NCBI RefSeq assembly: GCF_000586555.1
Contig: NZ_AZUC01000057.1
Coordinates: 1-45,797, forward strand
Length of the DNA stretch: 45,797 nucleotides
DNA from: Sporosarcina sp. D27
Lineage (GTDB): Bacteria; Bacillota; Bacilli; Bacillales_A; Planococcaceae
Reading direction: 5' to 3'
The notes under the pieces are model-generated. The model was given only the letters and a program-made list of their open reading frames with translations, did no database searches and had not been told where the DNA came from. The translations under genes were made by a program, and so were the position numbers. The number at the start of each line of letters is the position of its first letter. Position 1 is the first letter of the stretch. Below, piece after piece: positions 8,093 to 16,409 of the stretch.

Positions 8093-9517
8093 TCATTTCC
8101 CCTGTTCTTTCTTCAGGTTCTCCATACGTATCTTATAATCATCCACCAACGTAGTGATGCGATCCACTTCGTTCTGGATCAACGAACGTTTTTCCTCCTT
8201 CTTTGCATCCATCATGTCACGGTATTTTGTTCGAGTGTTTTCAATTATATCAAGTAATTCCTGTGCAGTTTGTTCGTCGATCAATTCATCTTTTTCAAGA
8301 ATGCTGGTGGCTCCAGCGAAGCGATCGCTTTCCGTGTTAATGGCGAATGTGATCTTGTCGCTTGTGCGTCGAACTGTTTCGTAAGCCATGGCTTCTGGCC
8401 AGCCGACCGGTTTTTGATAGACCAGTGTAGCGAGATCTAGGTCGGAAGGTAGCCAGACTTTTGCGATGTTGGAAGTCATTTCTTCCAATGAATCTGCAGC
8501 CATATACGTCCCATTTCCAGCTTCAGCGACTTTTTTCAATTGGTCTTCTGCAGTTTGATCTACTTGGAATCCGATGACATTGACATGACGATCTTCCGCG
8601 AGTTCAGCGAAGCTTTTGGCTTCTACAATTGGATCCCCATCACACGTTTCGGCTCCGTCACTAACGATGTATAGAGTGATGTCTGCCTCTGTCCCTTCAT
8701 GATCAAGCCGAGCTTGTTTGATAGCACCAGCTAGTGGCGTCCAGCCGCTCGCTTTTACTTGATCGACCGCTTCGTCGAACTTTTTCTCGTCATAGCTTGC
8801 TAGCGGATAGATTTCATCAATTGTGCCACAGGACAACGGTTTGTCCGATTTGTTTTGAGTTCCCGCGTGTCCGTATACATAAAGGGATAGATCGCTTTCC
8901 TTTCCCATCATGGAGGCAAATCCTTTTACGGCGCTTTTGGCGGTATCCATTTTCAGTTTCCCGTCAGCTTGGAGAAGCATGCTGGAGCTTGCGTCTAATA
9001 GGATGATGCCATTAGTTGGAATAGATTTTTGTGCCTCATCTCCCTGTATTTCTCGAGGTTCCGGTAAAATCGGTTCCTTGAACGAAGGGGAAAAGTCGAT
9101 GAGTGGCTGAACGAGTTCTCCGTACTTCGCACCTCCGAGTAAGTGGATGAGTGCACCATGCAATTCTTTAGGATCTTTAGTGGATTCCGTTATGGATTTC
9201 ATCTCAGTTAAAAAGTTTTCCCTGATTTCGGAAGGGACCTCCCGTTTGCTCCACATGGAGGTTTCCTGTTCAATCGTAAAATCCTTAGTTAACGTTCCGG
9301 GTGAGAGCTGCGCTAGTTCTTCGGGGGTAGTTGCCTGCGACCCTGCGGTGAACGTTTCAGTCCCCGTTTTTTTATCATCCATTTCTTTCTCTCCGCTATT
9401 CTTGTCGTCTTCATGTACGACGGCCGTCACTTTTTCATCATCGGTTTCTGCACCTTTTGAACATCCTGCCATCACGATGCATGCAGTGAGTAGGATCAAA
9501 GCGAACTTCGTCTTCAT
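8093..9517 (-). CDS. VWA-domain lipoprotein
   Basis: The protein has 474 residues from the ATG at 9517 (AAGGAGG 10 nt upstream). A lipoprotein signal ends in VMAGC, with the lipidated Cys at 19. An acidic linker (to about 60) separates the anchor from the rest. The von Willebrand factor A domain starts near 170 and has the MIDAS motif D175-x-S-x-S (LLDASSSM), the SGWTPLAGAI threonine loop and IVSDGAETCDGDP. A charged helical C-terminus (KKEEKRSLIQNEVDRI) follows. The family is generally adhesive or metal-binding at the cell surface; no specific role is evident. It is a single gene, with no clear operon partner. Confidence 0.85.
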   Translation of the reverse strand: MKTKFALILLTACIVMAGCSKGAETDDEKVTAVVHEDDKNSGEKEMDDKKTGTETFTAGSQATTPEELAQLSPGTLTKDFTIEQETSMWSKREVPSEIRENFLTEMKSITESTKDPKELHGALIHLLGGAKYGELVQPLIDFSPSFKEPILPEPREIQGDEAQKSIPTNGIILLDASSSMLLQADGKLKMDTAKSAVKGFASMMGKESDLSLYVYGHAGTQNKSDKPLSCGTIDEIYPLASYDEKKFDEAVDQVKASGWTPLAGAIKQARLDHEGTEADITLYIVSDGAETCDGDPIVEAKSFAELAEDRHVNVIGFQVDQTAEDQLKKVAEAGNGTYMAADSLEEMTSNIAKVWLPSDLDLATLVYQKPVGWPEAMAYETVRRTSDKITFAINTESDRFAGATSILEKDELIDEQTAQELLDIIENTRTKYRDMMDAKKEEKRSLIQNEVDRITTLVDDYKIRMENLKKEQGK

Positions 9518-9627
9518 ACATAAACAGCCTCCTTGTGAAAGGTTTACTATGTATACGGAAATTCTCAATGATAGTTTCATCAAAGTAAATTAGAAGTTTC
9601 GTCATGGACAGTTATTACTGCTCAAGA

Positions 9628-9668
9628 AGAAAATCCTCGCCCTTTATAATTCGGGAAGAGGATTTCTC
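9628..9668 (-). terminator. Rho-independent terminator of the sulfatase gene
   Basis: On the - strand AAATCCTCTTCCCG and CGGGCGAGGATTT-like arms pair, followed by TTTTCTTCTT. It lies 40 bp after the sulfatase stop. Confidence 0.75.
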
Positions 9669-9709
9669 AGTAGAAAGACATTTTTTTACTCTGAATTTCC
9701 ATAGCCATC

Positions 9710-11464
9710 TCAACCCTTTTTTGGCTTCAATCGCTTCTGACAGCGCTGACCTTCGAGCATATTCAGAAGCGTACGTTGAATCGCTTCGGTTTCAGGGGAG
9801 CAGCAACCTGGATCTGCCAAATTTTTCGTTTCAAGCGGGTCGTGCGCTAGATTGTACATTTCAAATTGGTCAGGAACGGGTTCTGTTTTGACGACCTCAA
9901 CGACACAGCCGTCTTCATCCACAAATGTCGTATCGCTGACGCCTGGATCCGTCCAAAACTGGGGATTGTCGAAGTAGCGGGCGAACTTCCAGATTTCTGA
10001 TTTACCGGCAGGGCCAGTTTTAAGTGAGACAATTATAGCTTCTATTGAACTTGGTTGGACGACGGATTCATAAGGTTTTCCTGTAATGAGGTTTGTTTGA
10101 TGAATTCCTTTGAACACGTTGTCGTCCGTCATGAAGTACAGTGGTTCATCTGCGCGGAAGAATGTTTGACGTTCTTCTATGAGTGGTGTTAAATCCCTTC
10201 CGACAAGAGGTCGAGCTTCCGTATGATCAATCGCTAATTTGTGCAGGATTTCAGCTGCGTCAATTCCAGCCAATCCAAGTAGTGTCGGTAAGATGTCGAC
10301 GTGACTCGTAAGGGTAGTTGTCTGTTTTGCATGAGGGAAAAGCTGAGGACTGTGTATGACGAAGGGGACATGGATGGATTCTTCGTACATCGAATACCAT
10401 TTTTGATAAAGTCCGCCTTGTGCACCAAGTTGTTCACCGTGGTCGGATGTGAAGACGATGATTGTATTCTCTGAAAAACTGGATTGTTGAAGCGCAGTGA
10501 GTACCTTCATCATTTCGTCGTCCACTTTTTTCTGCAAGCTATAATACAGTTGGCGATAGAAATTGGTGTTAATGATTGGCTGCAATCCTTTTGGATAGGT
10601 GAGGCGATAGCTGTCTTGCACAGAAGGTTTTGTTGCTAGTGACTCATGGGTGGTCGGAGCGGGTGGGATGTGCGGAAGTGTCGGATCTACATCGAACTTA
10701 TATGAAGGCAGGAGCGCTGAAAATATCCCAAACAGCGCAATATCGTGGGGATTCACGAACGAACATTGGATGAACCACGGCGTTGTTTCTACCTCGCACT
10801 TCGAAGTTCGTTCCAATGCTTCTATCAATTCCACTGTTTCCGCTGCATAGACTTCGTCCCGTCCACTCGTTCCAAAACCTGCAGATGACCCAGAATTTCG
10901 TGGGTCGGTACCATGGGGATCCGGTCCAATCCAATCTGAAAAACCGAACTCTCCTAAACGGTCTCCTTCGCGATAAATCCTCTCTTTTTTCTTATCAGGG
11001 GCCCCTGTGATTGTGTTGTAACTCGGCAATGCGTTTTTCGTACCGGGAATTACAATATCTTGCTCAGAAGCGTGCCACTTTCCTTTCCAAAATGTATCAT
11101 ATCCGGCAGCGCGGAAGTAGTCTCCGACTGTAGGAACTGTGTTAGGATCCAACCAGAACTGGTCCGCGTCATAGGATCCTTTCGCTGCGCCAGGTGTTTG
11201 TGTGACTCCGTGTAAGGATGGATAGTGCCCGGTATATAATGTCGTCCGACTCGGTGCACAAGCTGTGCTGCCGGCATAATGGTTAAGAAATGTCATTCCG
11301 TTTTTCATCAACAGCTGCTGCGCTATTAAGTTTTCGCGGGTCCACTTTTGCAACTCTTCCGTCTCATATACAGGAGGGAACCGATCTTGGTCGACCATTA
11401 GGAATAGAATATTCGGCTGTTTGTTCCCCGAATCACAATTGGGAGTTGTATGATGTTCTTTCAT
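9710..11464 (-). CDS. Type I (Cys-type) sulfatase / arylsulfatase-like hydrolase
   Basis: The protein has 584 residues. The ATG at 11464 is chosen because GGAAGG lies 8 nt upstream; a GTG at 11473 overlaps that site. The sulfatase signature is present: Cys69 in CAPSRTTLYTG (C-x-P-x-R), the cysteine that is oxidised to formylglycine. Metal-site segments are NILFLMVDQD (Asp25, Asp27) and VFTSDHGEQLG. There is no signal peptide, so it should act in the cytoplasm. The family cleaves sulfate esters; some relatives are phosphonate or phosphate ester hydrolases. The substrate is unknown. No formylglycine-generating or anaerobic maturation enzyme is encoded in this window. Confidence 0.88.
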   Translation of the reverse strand: MKEHHTTPNCDSGNKQPNILFLMVDQDRFPPVYETEELQKWTRENLIAQQLLMKNGMTFLNHYAGSTACAPSRTTLYTGHYPSLHGVTQTPGAAKGSYDADQFWLDPNTVPTVGDYFRAAGYDTFWKGKWHASEQDIVIPGTKNALPSYNTITGAPDKKKERIYREGDRLGEFGFSDWIGPDPHGTDPRNSGSSAGFGTSGRDEVYAAETVELIEALERTSKCEVETTPWFIQCSFVNPHDIALFGIFSALLPSYKFDVDPTLPHIPPAPTTHESLATKPSVQDSYRLTYPKGLQPIINTNFYRQLYYSLQKKVDDEMMKVLTALQQSSFSENTIIVFTSDHGEQLGAQGGLYQKWYSMYEESIHVPFVIHSPQLFPHAKQTTTLTSHVDILPTLLGLAGIDAAEILHKLAIDHTEARPLVGRDLTPLIEERQTFFRADEPLYFMTDDNVFKGIHQTNLITGKPYESVVQPSSIEAIIVSLKTGPAGKSEIWKFARYFDNPQFWTDPGVSDTTFVDEDGCVVEVVKTEPVPDQFEMYNLAHDPLETKNLADPGCCSPETEAIQRTLLNMLEGQRCQKRLKPKKG

Positions 11465-11569
11465 AAGTTTCACCTTCCTAATTTGTAAGTACCCTCTAGT
11501 GTATGACGGACGAGTTCGAACGAGCGTGTGATTCGCGTAGGGTGGAAGGTGAATGGAGGGTGAATAGCA

Positions 11570-12322
11570 TTAGAATTGCAGGAATCTCAAGATCTCTCCA
11601 ATAGCCGTATCGGCAATGAACGTTGCGAGAAGAATGGAGGCGACTGTTGTGACGGCGATGTAGAAAAGGATACCGTAAAAACTATCAATGGATGTGGGTT
11701 CCTTGAATAAGATTTTTGTGATTGTGATTAAAGGAATGAGGATGAACGCGATGAAGATGGCGATAGCTAGAAGAATAGTGGATAGAGTGAAGGAATGAAC
11801 GAATGTGAGCAGCAGGCTTATTGCGGAAAGTGCAATGGGAATGGCATAGAATCCCCCTAATTTTCGAGTGCATTCTGAGACGGATTCGGTGATTGAGAAT
11901 AATTTGGCCGTGCTCGTGATTGCGATGAGATTTACGACGACAACTAGAAGAAAGAAGATACTTAAGTAGAGGCAGACTTGGAAAAAGGTTGGACTGAGAG
12001 CTGTAAGGCTTGTTGGGAATGCAGCGTAGAAGGTGGCGGATGTGAGTAGGATGAATAAAAGGACACTGAGAAAGCTGTTTTGGAGTGCAGTGTTCGTCGT
12101 GTGAAAGTGGGCAGATGGTGTTTTGAGTTGTTGTAATAGGAATTGCATGAAATTCTTTGCATCTGATTTTAACTTTTCAAGGGGTTCGTTTGGTGACGAG
12201 ACCGGTATTTCTACAGATGCCGTTCGCTTGCGTATGGCGGAGAACGAGTTTCCGCATTCCCCGCAAAAATTTCCGTCAAGTTGCGTGTGGTTGCAAACTG
12301 GACAAGTTTTAATGGGTGTCAC
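11570..12322 (-). CDS. Zinc-ribbon membrane protein of unknown function
   Basis: About 247-250 residues. A zinc ribbon opens the protein (CPVCNHTQLDGNFCGECG), followed by a polar linker and about five hydrophobic segments from residue 90 on (FLSVLLFILLTSATFYAAF and others), giving a cytoplasmic ribbon attached to a membrane core. The start is uncertain. A GTG at 12322 sits directly against the ribosome site, whereas an ATT at 12313 is 8 nt after AAAGGAG and would give M-K-T-C-P-V-C. The frame stays open upstream only because the 21-nt repeats there contain no stop. B. subtilis YvbJ-like proteins have a similar ribbon-plus-membrane layout. No function is assigned. Confidence 0.75.
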   Translation of the reverse strand: MTPIKTCPVCNHTQLDGNFCGECGNSFSAIRKRTASVEIPVSSPNEPLEKLKSDAKNFMQFLLQQLKTPSAHFHTTNTALQNSFLSVLLFILLTSATFYAAFPTSLTALSPTFFQVCLYLSIFFLLVVVVNLIAITSTAKLFSITESVSECTRKLGGFYAIPIALSAISLLLTFVHSFTLSTILLAIAIFIAFILIPLITITKILFKEPTSIDSFYGILFYIAVTTVASILLATFIADTAIGEILRFLQF

Positions 12323-12469
12323 TCCTTTTTTAATGTTGGGTAGTGCTTGTTGACTGGCGTTGGGTTGTAATGTTCTTCCTTGTAAATGGTATGTGCGAAG
12401 GATGGAGAATAGAAAGGAAATGTATAGATGAGATGGGTGGGGGGAATTGGAGGTGGATTGAGGGTTGGT

Positions 12470-12807
12470 GTGTTGTCGGACACTTGGGGCGGGTTGACCG
12501 ACATTGCGAGTAGTTTCTGTGGCAATTAGCGAGGTTTCTCGATAACATCTGTCCATTTCTCCATCACATAGCGAAGTTTCTCGATAACGGGACACAATTC
12601 AAGTGCTTTTAAGGGATTAATTGTGTGCGCTTCGCTTGTTTGAGGAGGGGCTACTCCACTGGGAGCCAGTGATAGTAACTTGTCGGACACTTAAGAAGGA
12701 TTGCCGATCATTGCGAGTGGTTTCTGCGACACTTAGGATGTTTCTCGATCACACCGGACGATTTCTCCGACACATAGCGGAGTTTCTCGATAACGGGACA
12801 TAATTCG
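12470..12807. repeat. Intergenic 21-nt / 206-bp repeat array, locus 1
   Basis: Two copies of the conserved block TTTCTCGATAACGG (12577 and 12783, 206 bp apart), each preceded by TTTCTCC-x-x-CACATAGCG units of 21 nt. The first copy is followed by the tail TTTTAAGGGATTAATTG and a CGCTTCGCTTG variant. Extra degenerate units (for example TTTCTCGATAACATC at 12535) flank it. The array lies upstream of the zinc-ribbon gene and downstream of the MDR gene terminator. Confidence 0.85.
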
Positions 12808-12823
12808 TCCTTGAAAAGGCATA

Positions 12824-12858
12824 AGAAAACCCCCCGTTCCGCAGAGCGGACAGGGGGC
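12824..12858 (-). terminator. Rho-independent terminator of the MDR oxidoreductase gene
   Basis: GC-rich hairpin (CCCCCTGTCCGC / GCGGAACGGGGG on the - strand) followed by TTTTCTT, 8 bp after the stop at 12866. Confidence 0.8.
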
Positions 12859-12865
12859 AGAGATT

Positions 12866-13783
12866 TCATTCCAAAGTCAGTACTAACTTGCCGCGAGCGT
12901 GACGGGTTTGAGTCTTTTTTAGCGCCGCAAGTCCCTCGTCGAACGGATAAGTTTGCTCAATGACGAGCTTGTATGTACCCGCTGCGATTTCTTGAATGAG
13001 CTGTTTGACTTCATCCCCAACATCCGCCTTATGAGGGACGAATGCAGCAGTGATGCCGCGTTCTGGCTCGATGCGATCACCAGAAATGGTGATGACAGTG
13101 CCTCCGTCTTTTACGACGTGCATACTTTCAGTTCCTGTGCCAGGTTGGATGGCTATCGCTGCGTCGACACCGTTAGGCATCCAATCACGTATTTCGTTCG
13201 CCCAATTCGGGTCATTATAGTCGACAGTTTTATAAGCACCGAGAGATTTCATGTAGTCGTGGTTTTGAGGGGAAGCGGATCCTGCCACATTCCAGCCACG
13301 CGCTTTGGCAAACTGGATGGCGAATGTACCGATTGCACCCGAAGCGCCGGCGATGAATACGGAATCGCCTTCTTTCAAATGGAGTGCAGTGAGCGCACGC
13401 AAAACGGTGTTGCCTGCGACTGGTACTGCAGCGGCTTCTGCAAAATCCATATTTACAGGGATGGGTAAGATGAGTGAGTCTTGCTGGACCACTGCGTATT
13501 CAGCCCACGTGCCGCCTTTAGGTTGCATCATACTAACGAAAGCGATGCGATCCCCTTTTTGATAGTTGGTTACTAGACTCCCGGTTTCTTCAACAATACC
13601 AGCGGCTTCGATTCCAATTGGATAGGGATAGTCGATTACCTGAGGGAGAAAATAGGAGTCGTGAATTCCGACGCCGACAGCTTTTATGTGAACAAGTAAT
13701 TCATCATCATCGATTGTAGGAACCTTCACTTCTTCAAACGCGATATCATCTGGTGCGGCACTCCTTTTAACGATTGCTTTCAT
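12866..13783 (-). CDS. Zinc-independent MDR family NAD(P)H oxidoreductase (quinone reductase-like)
   Basis: The protein has 305 residues from an ATG with AAAGGAG 10 nt upstream. A GroES-like N-terminal half (DDDELLVHIKAVGVGIHDSY, YPYPIGIEAAGIVEETG) precedes a Rossmann fold with the glycine motif AGASGAIGTFAIQFAKARGW near 145-165. The Cys/His zinc ligands of alcohol dehydrogenases are absent, as in the quinone oxidoreductase branch. It probably reduces a quinone or an enone with NADPH in the cytoplasm. The exact substrate is unknown. It appears to be a single gene with its own terminator. Confidence 0.88.
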   Translation of the reverse strand: MKAIVKRSAAPDDIAFEEVKVPTIDDDELLVHIKAVGVGIHDSYFLPQVIDYPYPIGIEAAGIVEETGSLVTNYQKGDRIAFVSMMQPKGGTWAEYAVVQQDSLILPIPVNMDFAEAAAVPVAGNTVLRALTALHLKEGDSVFIAGASGAIGTFAIQFAKARGWNVAGSASPQNHDYMKSLGAYKTVDYNDPNWANEIRDWMPNGVDAAIAIQPGTGTESMHVVKDGGTVITISGDRIEPERGITAAFVPHKADVGDEVKQLIQEIAAGTYKLVIEQTYPFDEGLAALKKTQTRHARGKLVLTLE

Positions 13784-13917
13784 GTAGGTGCAACTCCTTT
13801 AGAGATTTTAGTAAATTCAGTATATCATAACGTTATTGCTGAAGTGGTAAGAGAGGATTGCAAGTTTATTTCCAATAAATCACTAAATCTCTCTGTTCTA
13901 AAAGAAGAGGAGTCACA

Positions 13918-14103
13918 ATGTACACATATAAATTCTTGACCATCAAGAGTAGTAGGAAGGGTACACCTAAAGAGGAAGTGGAGCAGGTTATGGAGAAGAA
14001 TGCTGTGAAAGGATGGCGGCTGAATTCAATCATTCCGTTTTCTATGACTACAAATAGTACAACGGATTTGAAAACTGTATTTGAAAAGGAAGACAACATG
14101 TGA
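13918..14103 (+). CDS. DUF4177 family small protein
   Basis: The protein has 61 residues from an ATG with AGAGGAG 5 nt upstream. The sequence MYTYKFLTIK...EEVEQVMEKNAVKGWRLNSIIP...TTDLKTVFEKE follows the DUF4177 pattern: an opening strand, a helix ending in GWRL, and a closing FE(R/K)E strand. No signal peptide or membrane segment is present. Function is unknown for the family. A hairpin terminator follows at 14123. Confidence 0.8.
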   Translation: MYTYKFLTIKSSRKGTPKEEVEQVMEKNAVKGWRLNSIIPFSMTTNSTTDLKTVFEKEDNM

Positions 14104-14122
14104 TAAACATATGAACTTTGAG

Positions 14123-14157
14123 AAGCTTATCTGCTGGTCGGTAGATAAGCTTTTTAC
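14123..14157 (+). terminator. Rho-independent terminator after the DUF4177 gene
   Basis: Perfect arms AAGCTTATCT / AGATAAGCTT with a 10-nt loop, followed by TTTACTTATTTT. The remaining 240 bp to the next gene show only weak promoter-like hexamers (TTGACT at 14215, TATACT at 14232, spacing too short). Confidence 0.8.
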
Positions 14158-14402
14158 TTATTTTCAAATAACATTTTTTGTTAATGCTTTACTACGATAA
14201 AATATCTCTTCCTTTTGACTGAATTATCTTGTATACTGCATAACATAGATTTTTGTGGATGTTCACAAAGAATTTATGGAGTGCGTCATTGAGAGGTAAA
14301 TTGATGACGATTTTGAAATCAGTTTAATCAGAAATTATAGGCGGATAATGAATCAGGGAGATAATGATTCAATTTCCATTAGGTGAAGGGGGAAGAACTA
14401 AC

Positions 14403-15200
14403 ATGCAGGATGGAAATGCGGCAATGGGATTATGGAAAGATTGGCGGTTGCATGCCATTGTTTTAGCGATAGTAATTGTTACGGAATTGATTGGTACGTT
14501 CAGCATCAAAATCGGCCCAGGGGTCATCCTGTTGTTGCCGATGTTGTACGCGCTCGGAATAGGAATTATTTTGTACTTTACACCGGCTGTGAAGGAGCGT
14601 CAGTCGATTAATGCAGAGCCAATTATAGTGCTAGGTGTTTCATTATTGCTTGCGAAAATCGGGGTCATAATCGGACCTTCGCTTCCTGAGGTGATTGCAG
14701 CAGGACCTGCACTTTTGCTTCAAGAATTTGGTCACCTTGTTACGATTTTGATTGCACTGCCTGTTGCGATTTGGCTAGGGATGAAACGCGAAGCAATCGG
14801 GATGACACACTCGATTGGACGTGAGCCGAACGTGGGCTTGATAATGGATAAATATGGAATGGGTTCGCCGGAAGGTCGCGGAGTCATGGCGATGTATATT
14901 TTCGGGACAGTTTTCGGTGCAGTGTTCTTAGGCTTGTTGTCAGGGCTTCTTGCGACGATTACACCACTCAGTCCCCTTTCGTTTGCGCTGGCTTCAGGTG
15001 TTGGAAGTGGGAGTATGATGGCTGCGGCAAGTGGATCGCTGATCGCAGCTTTTCCGGATCTTGAGACGCAAATCGTTGCGCTTTCAGGAGCGAGTAACTT
15101 ACTCTCCTTATCAAGCGGTCTTTGGGTCAGTATCTTCATCGCACTGCCACTCACTGAAAAATTATATGGGTGGATGACTCGGAAGAAGGAGGGGTATTGA
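14403..15200 (+). CDS. DUF3100 family membrane protein
   Basis: The protein has 265 residues. The ATG at 14403 is chosen because AGGGGGA lies 9 nt upstream. It is very hydrophobic, with about eight membrane segments (LHAIVLAIVIVTELIGTF, VILLLPMLYALGIGIILYF and others) and a polar loop SIGREPNVGLIMDKYGMGSPEGRGVMAMYI in the middle, as in DUF3100 proteins. It overlaps the next membrane gene by one base (TGATG), so the two are translationally coupled and probably form one complex. The family is thought to be transport-related but no substrate is established. A terminator follows the second gene. Confidence 0.75.
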   Translation: MQDGNAAMGLWKDWRLHAIVLAIVIVTELIGTFSIKIGPGVILLLPMLYALGIGIILYFTPAVKERQSINAEPIIVLGVSLLLAKIGVIIGPSLPEVIAAGPALLLQEFGHLVTILIALPVAIWLGMKREAIGMTHSIGREPNVGLIMDKYGMGSPEGRGVMAMYIFGTVFGAVFLGLLSGLLATITPLSPLSFALASGVGSGSMMAAASGSLIAAFPDLETQIVALSGASNLLSLSSGLWVSIFIALPLTEKLYGWMTRKKEGY

Positions 15201-15652
15201 TGCTGAAAAATATTCAAGAATGGGTATTGTTATTAGTTATAGTAGGCGTCAGTGGACTAATCGGAAACTGGATCGGTTACGATATCTTCCCGCTTTCTGC
15301 GCTTCCAGGTATGGCGGTCCTAATTGGTATCTGCTTGGCAGGGTTCATCTTAAAAGAGATTATCCCTTTGAATTTCCCGAGTATCGCTTACATATCCATC
15401 ATTGGAGTGGTCGTGTCGATGCCGTGGTTCCCAGGGTCTGATAAAGTCGTAGAATGGACAACTCAAGTTCAGTTGTTAGCGTTGACGACACCAATTCTAG
15501 CATATGCTGGGATTGCGATTGGACGTTCATGGTCTGATTTCGTCAAGCTTGGCTGGCGTACGTTGATCGTCGCAAGCCTTGTCATGATTGGAACGTTCCT
15601 CGGCTCGGCAGTCATTGCAGAGATTATATTACGTTTCCAAGGGATTATTTAA
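15200..15652 (+). CDS. Small membrane partner of the DUF3100 protein
   Basis: The protein has 150 residues from the ATG at 15200 (AGGAGGGG upstream), overlapping the DUF3100 stop by 1 nt. It has about five membrane segments (EWVLLLVIVGVSGLIGNWIG, LPGMAVLIGICLAGFI, IAYISIIGVVVSMPWF, LLALTTPILAYAGIAIG, LIVASLVMIGTFLGSAVIA). I do not recognise a named family. Close coupling suggests it is the second subunit of a two-component carrier. It is about half the size of its partner. Confidence 0.7.
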   Translation: MLKNIQEWVLLLVIVGVSGLIGNWIGYDIFPLSALPGMAVLIGICLAGFILKEIIPLNFPSIAYISIIGVVVSMPWFPGSDKVVEWTTQVQLLALTTPILAYAGIAIGRSWSDFVKLGWRTLIVASLVMIGTFLGSAVIAEIILRFQGII

Positions 15653-15667
15653 ATAGAGGATAGGGAT

Positions 15668-15702
15668 GACCCAGTCGCATTTGAGCGGCTGGGTCTTTTT
15701 TG
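15668..15702 (+). terminator. Rho-independent terminator after the DUF3100 pair
   Basis: Arms GACCCAGTCGC / GCGGCTGGGTC followed by TTTTTT. A repeat array begins just after it. Confidence 0.85.
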
Positions 15703-15711
15703 TGTACGGAT

Positions 15712-16060
15712 GACGTTGTTGATCACTTAGAAGGTTTTCTCCATCAAAACTCTAGGTTTCTCCGACACATAGCGAAGTTTCTCGATAACGAGACACAATT
15801 CAATGGTTTATTAGGGGGTGTTTGGTAGCGCTGTGCTTGTTTAAGGATGGGCAATTCAACTACGCATGGCCAATTTCATGTTCTCCGACACATAGCGGTG
15901 AATGTCCGACGCTGTAAGTGATTTCTCCGTCAGTCGGGCGTGTTTCTCCATCACGGCTCAAGGTTTCTCCGACGCATAGCGAAGTTTCTCGATAACGGGA
16001 CACAATTCAATGGTTTATTAGGGGTGTTTGGTAGCGCTGTGCTTGTTTAAGGATGGGCTA
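15712..16060. repeat. Intergenic 21-nt / 206-bp repeat array, locus 2
   Basis: Two copies of TTTCTCGATAACG (15778 and 15985, 207 bp apart), each ending GACACAATTCAATGG and followed by the tail TTATTAGGGG...TTTGGTAGCGCTGTGCTTG and GGATGGGC. Between them are 21-nt units starting TTTCTCC (for example TTTCTCCATCACGG, TTTCTCCGACGCATAGCG). Confidence 0.85.
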
Positions 16061-16409
16061 CGCAGTCTATCGCATGTATATGGCTTAGGGAATTGTAGTA
16101 TTAAAATGGACTTTCATTTTATGATTAAAAAACGAATAAAAGTTGTTGTTTTCTCTAGAGAAATAAAAATAAGTCAAATTCACAATTCGTTCAAAATGAA
16201 ATACTTTTAGCCTATTGAAAAAACTTTTTAAACTATTTTTTTAGCATTTTAGATCTCTTGAAACCGTTATCACTACTACGTTAAACAATTATTTGCTTTT
16301 ATTTCCATCTGTGGAAATCACCGAAATCGGTTTGTAATGAAAAATTAGGTATGATACGGTTAATAGTGTACTGGAAATTTGTTTTATGAAAATATCAAGG
16401 AGGAGACTA
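16061..16409 (+). promoter_or_regulatory. Leader region of the ehu-like operon with two inverted repeats
   Basis: An AT-rich 350-bp region. Two adjacent palindromes lie 80-110 bp before the first gene: ATTTCCA-TCTG-TGGAAAT (16301-16318) and ACCGA-AA-TCGGT (16320-16331). They may be operator sites for an osmotic or nitrogen regulator; this is inference. TATGAT at about 16352 could be a -10 element but lacks a convincing -35. Confidence 0.3.

Noticed and set aside
12323..12595. N-terminal extension of the zinc-ribbon protein into the repeat region
   Set aside because: The extra residues come from 21-nt repeats and low-complexity sequence, while a strong ribosome site lies directly before the zinc ribbon.
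12470..12807. Possible CRISPR array
   Set aside because: The short units are contiguous with no spacers, the period is 21 nt, sequence drifts along the array, and no cas genes are present.
14215..14237. TTGACT and TATACT as a promoter for the DUF3100 pair
   Set aside because: The spacing is 11 bp, too short for a SigA promoter.
16028..16210. 60-residue ORF at the end of repeat locus 2
   Set aside because: It begins inside the repeat tail, has no ribosome site, and continues into AT-rich leader sequence.
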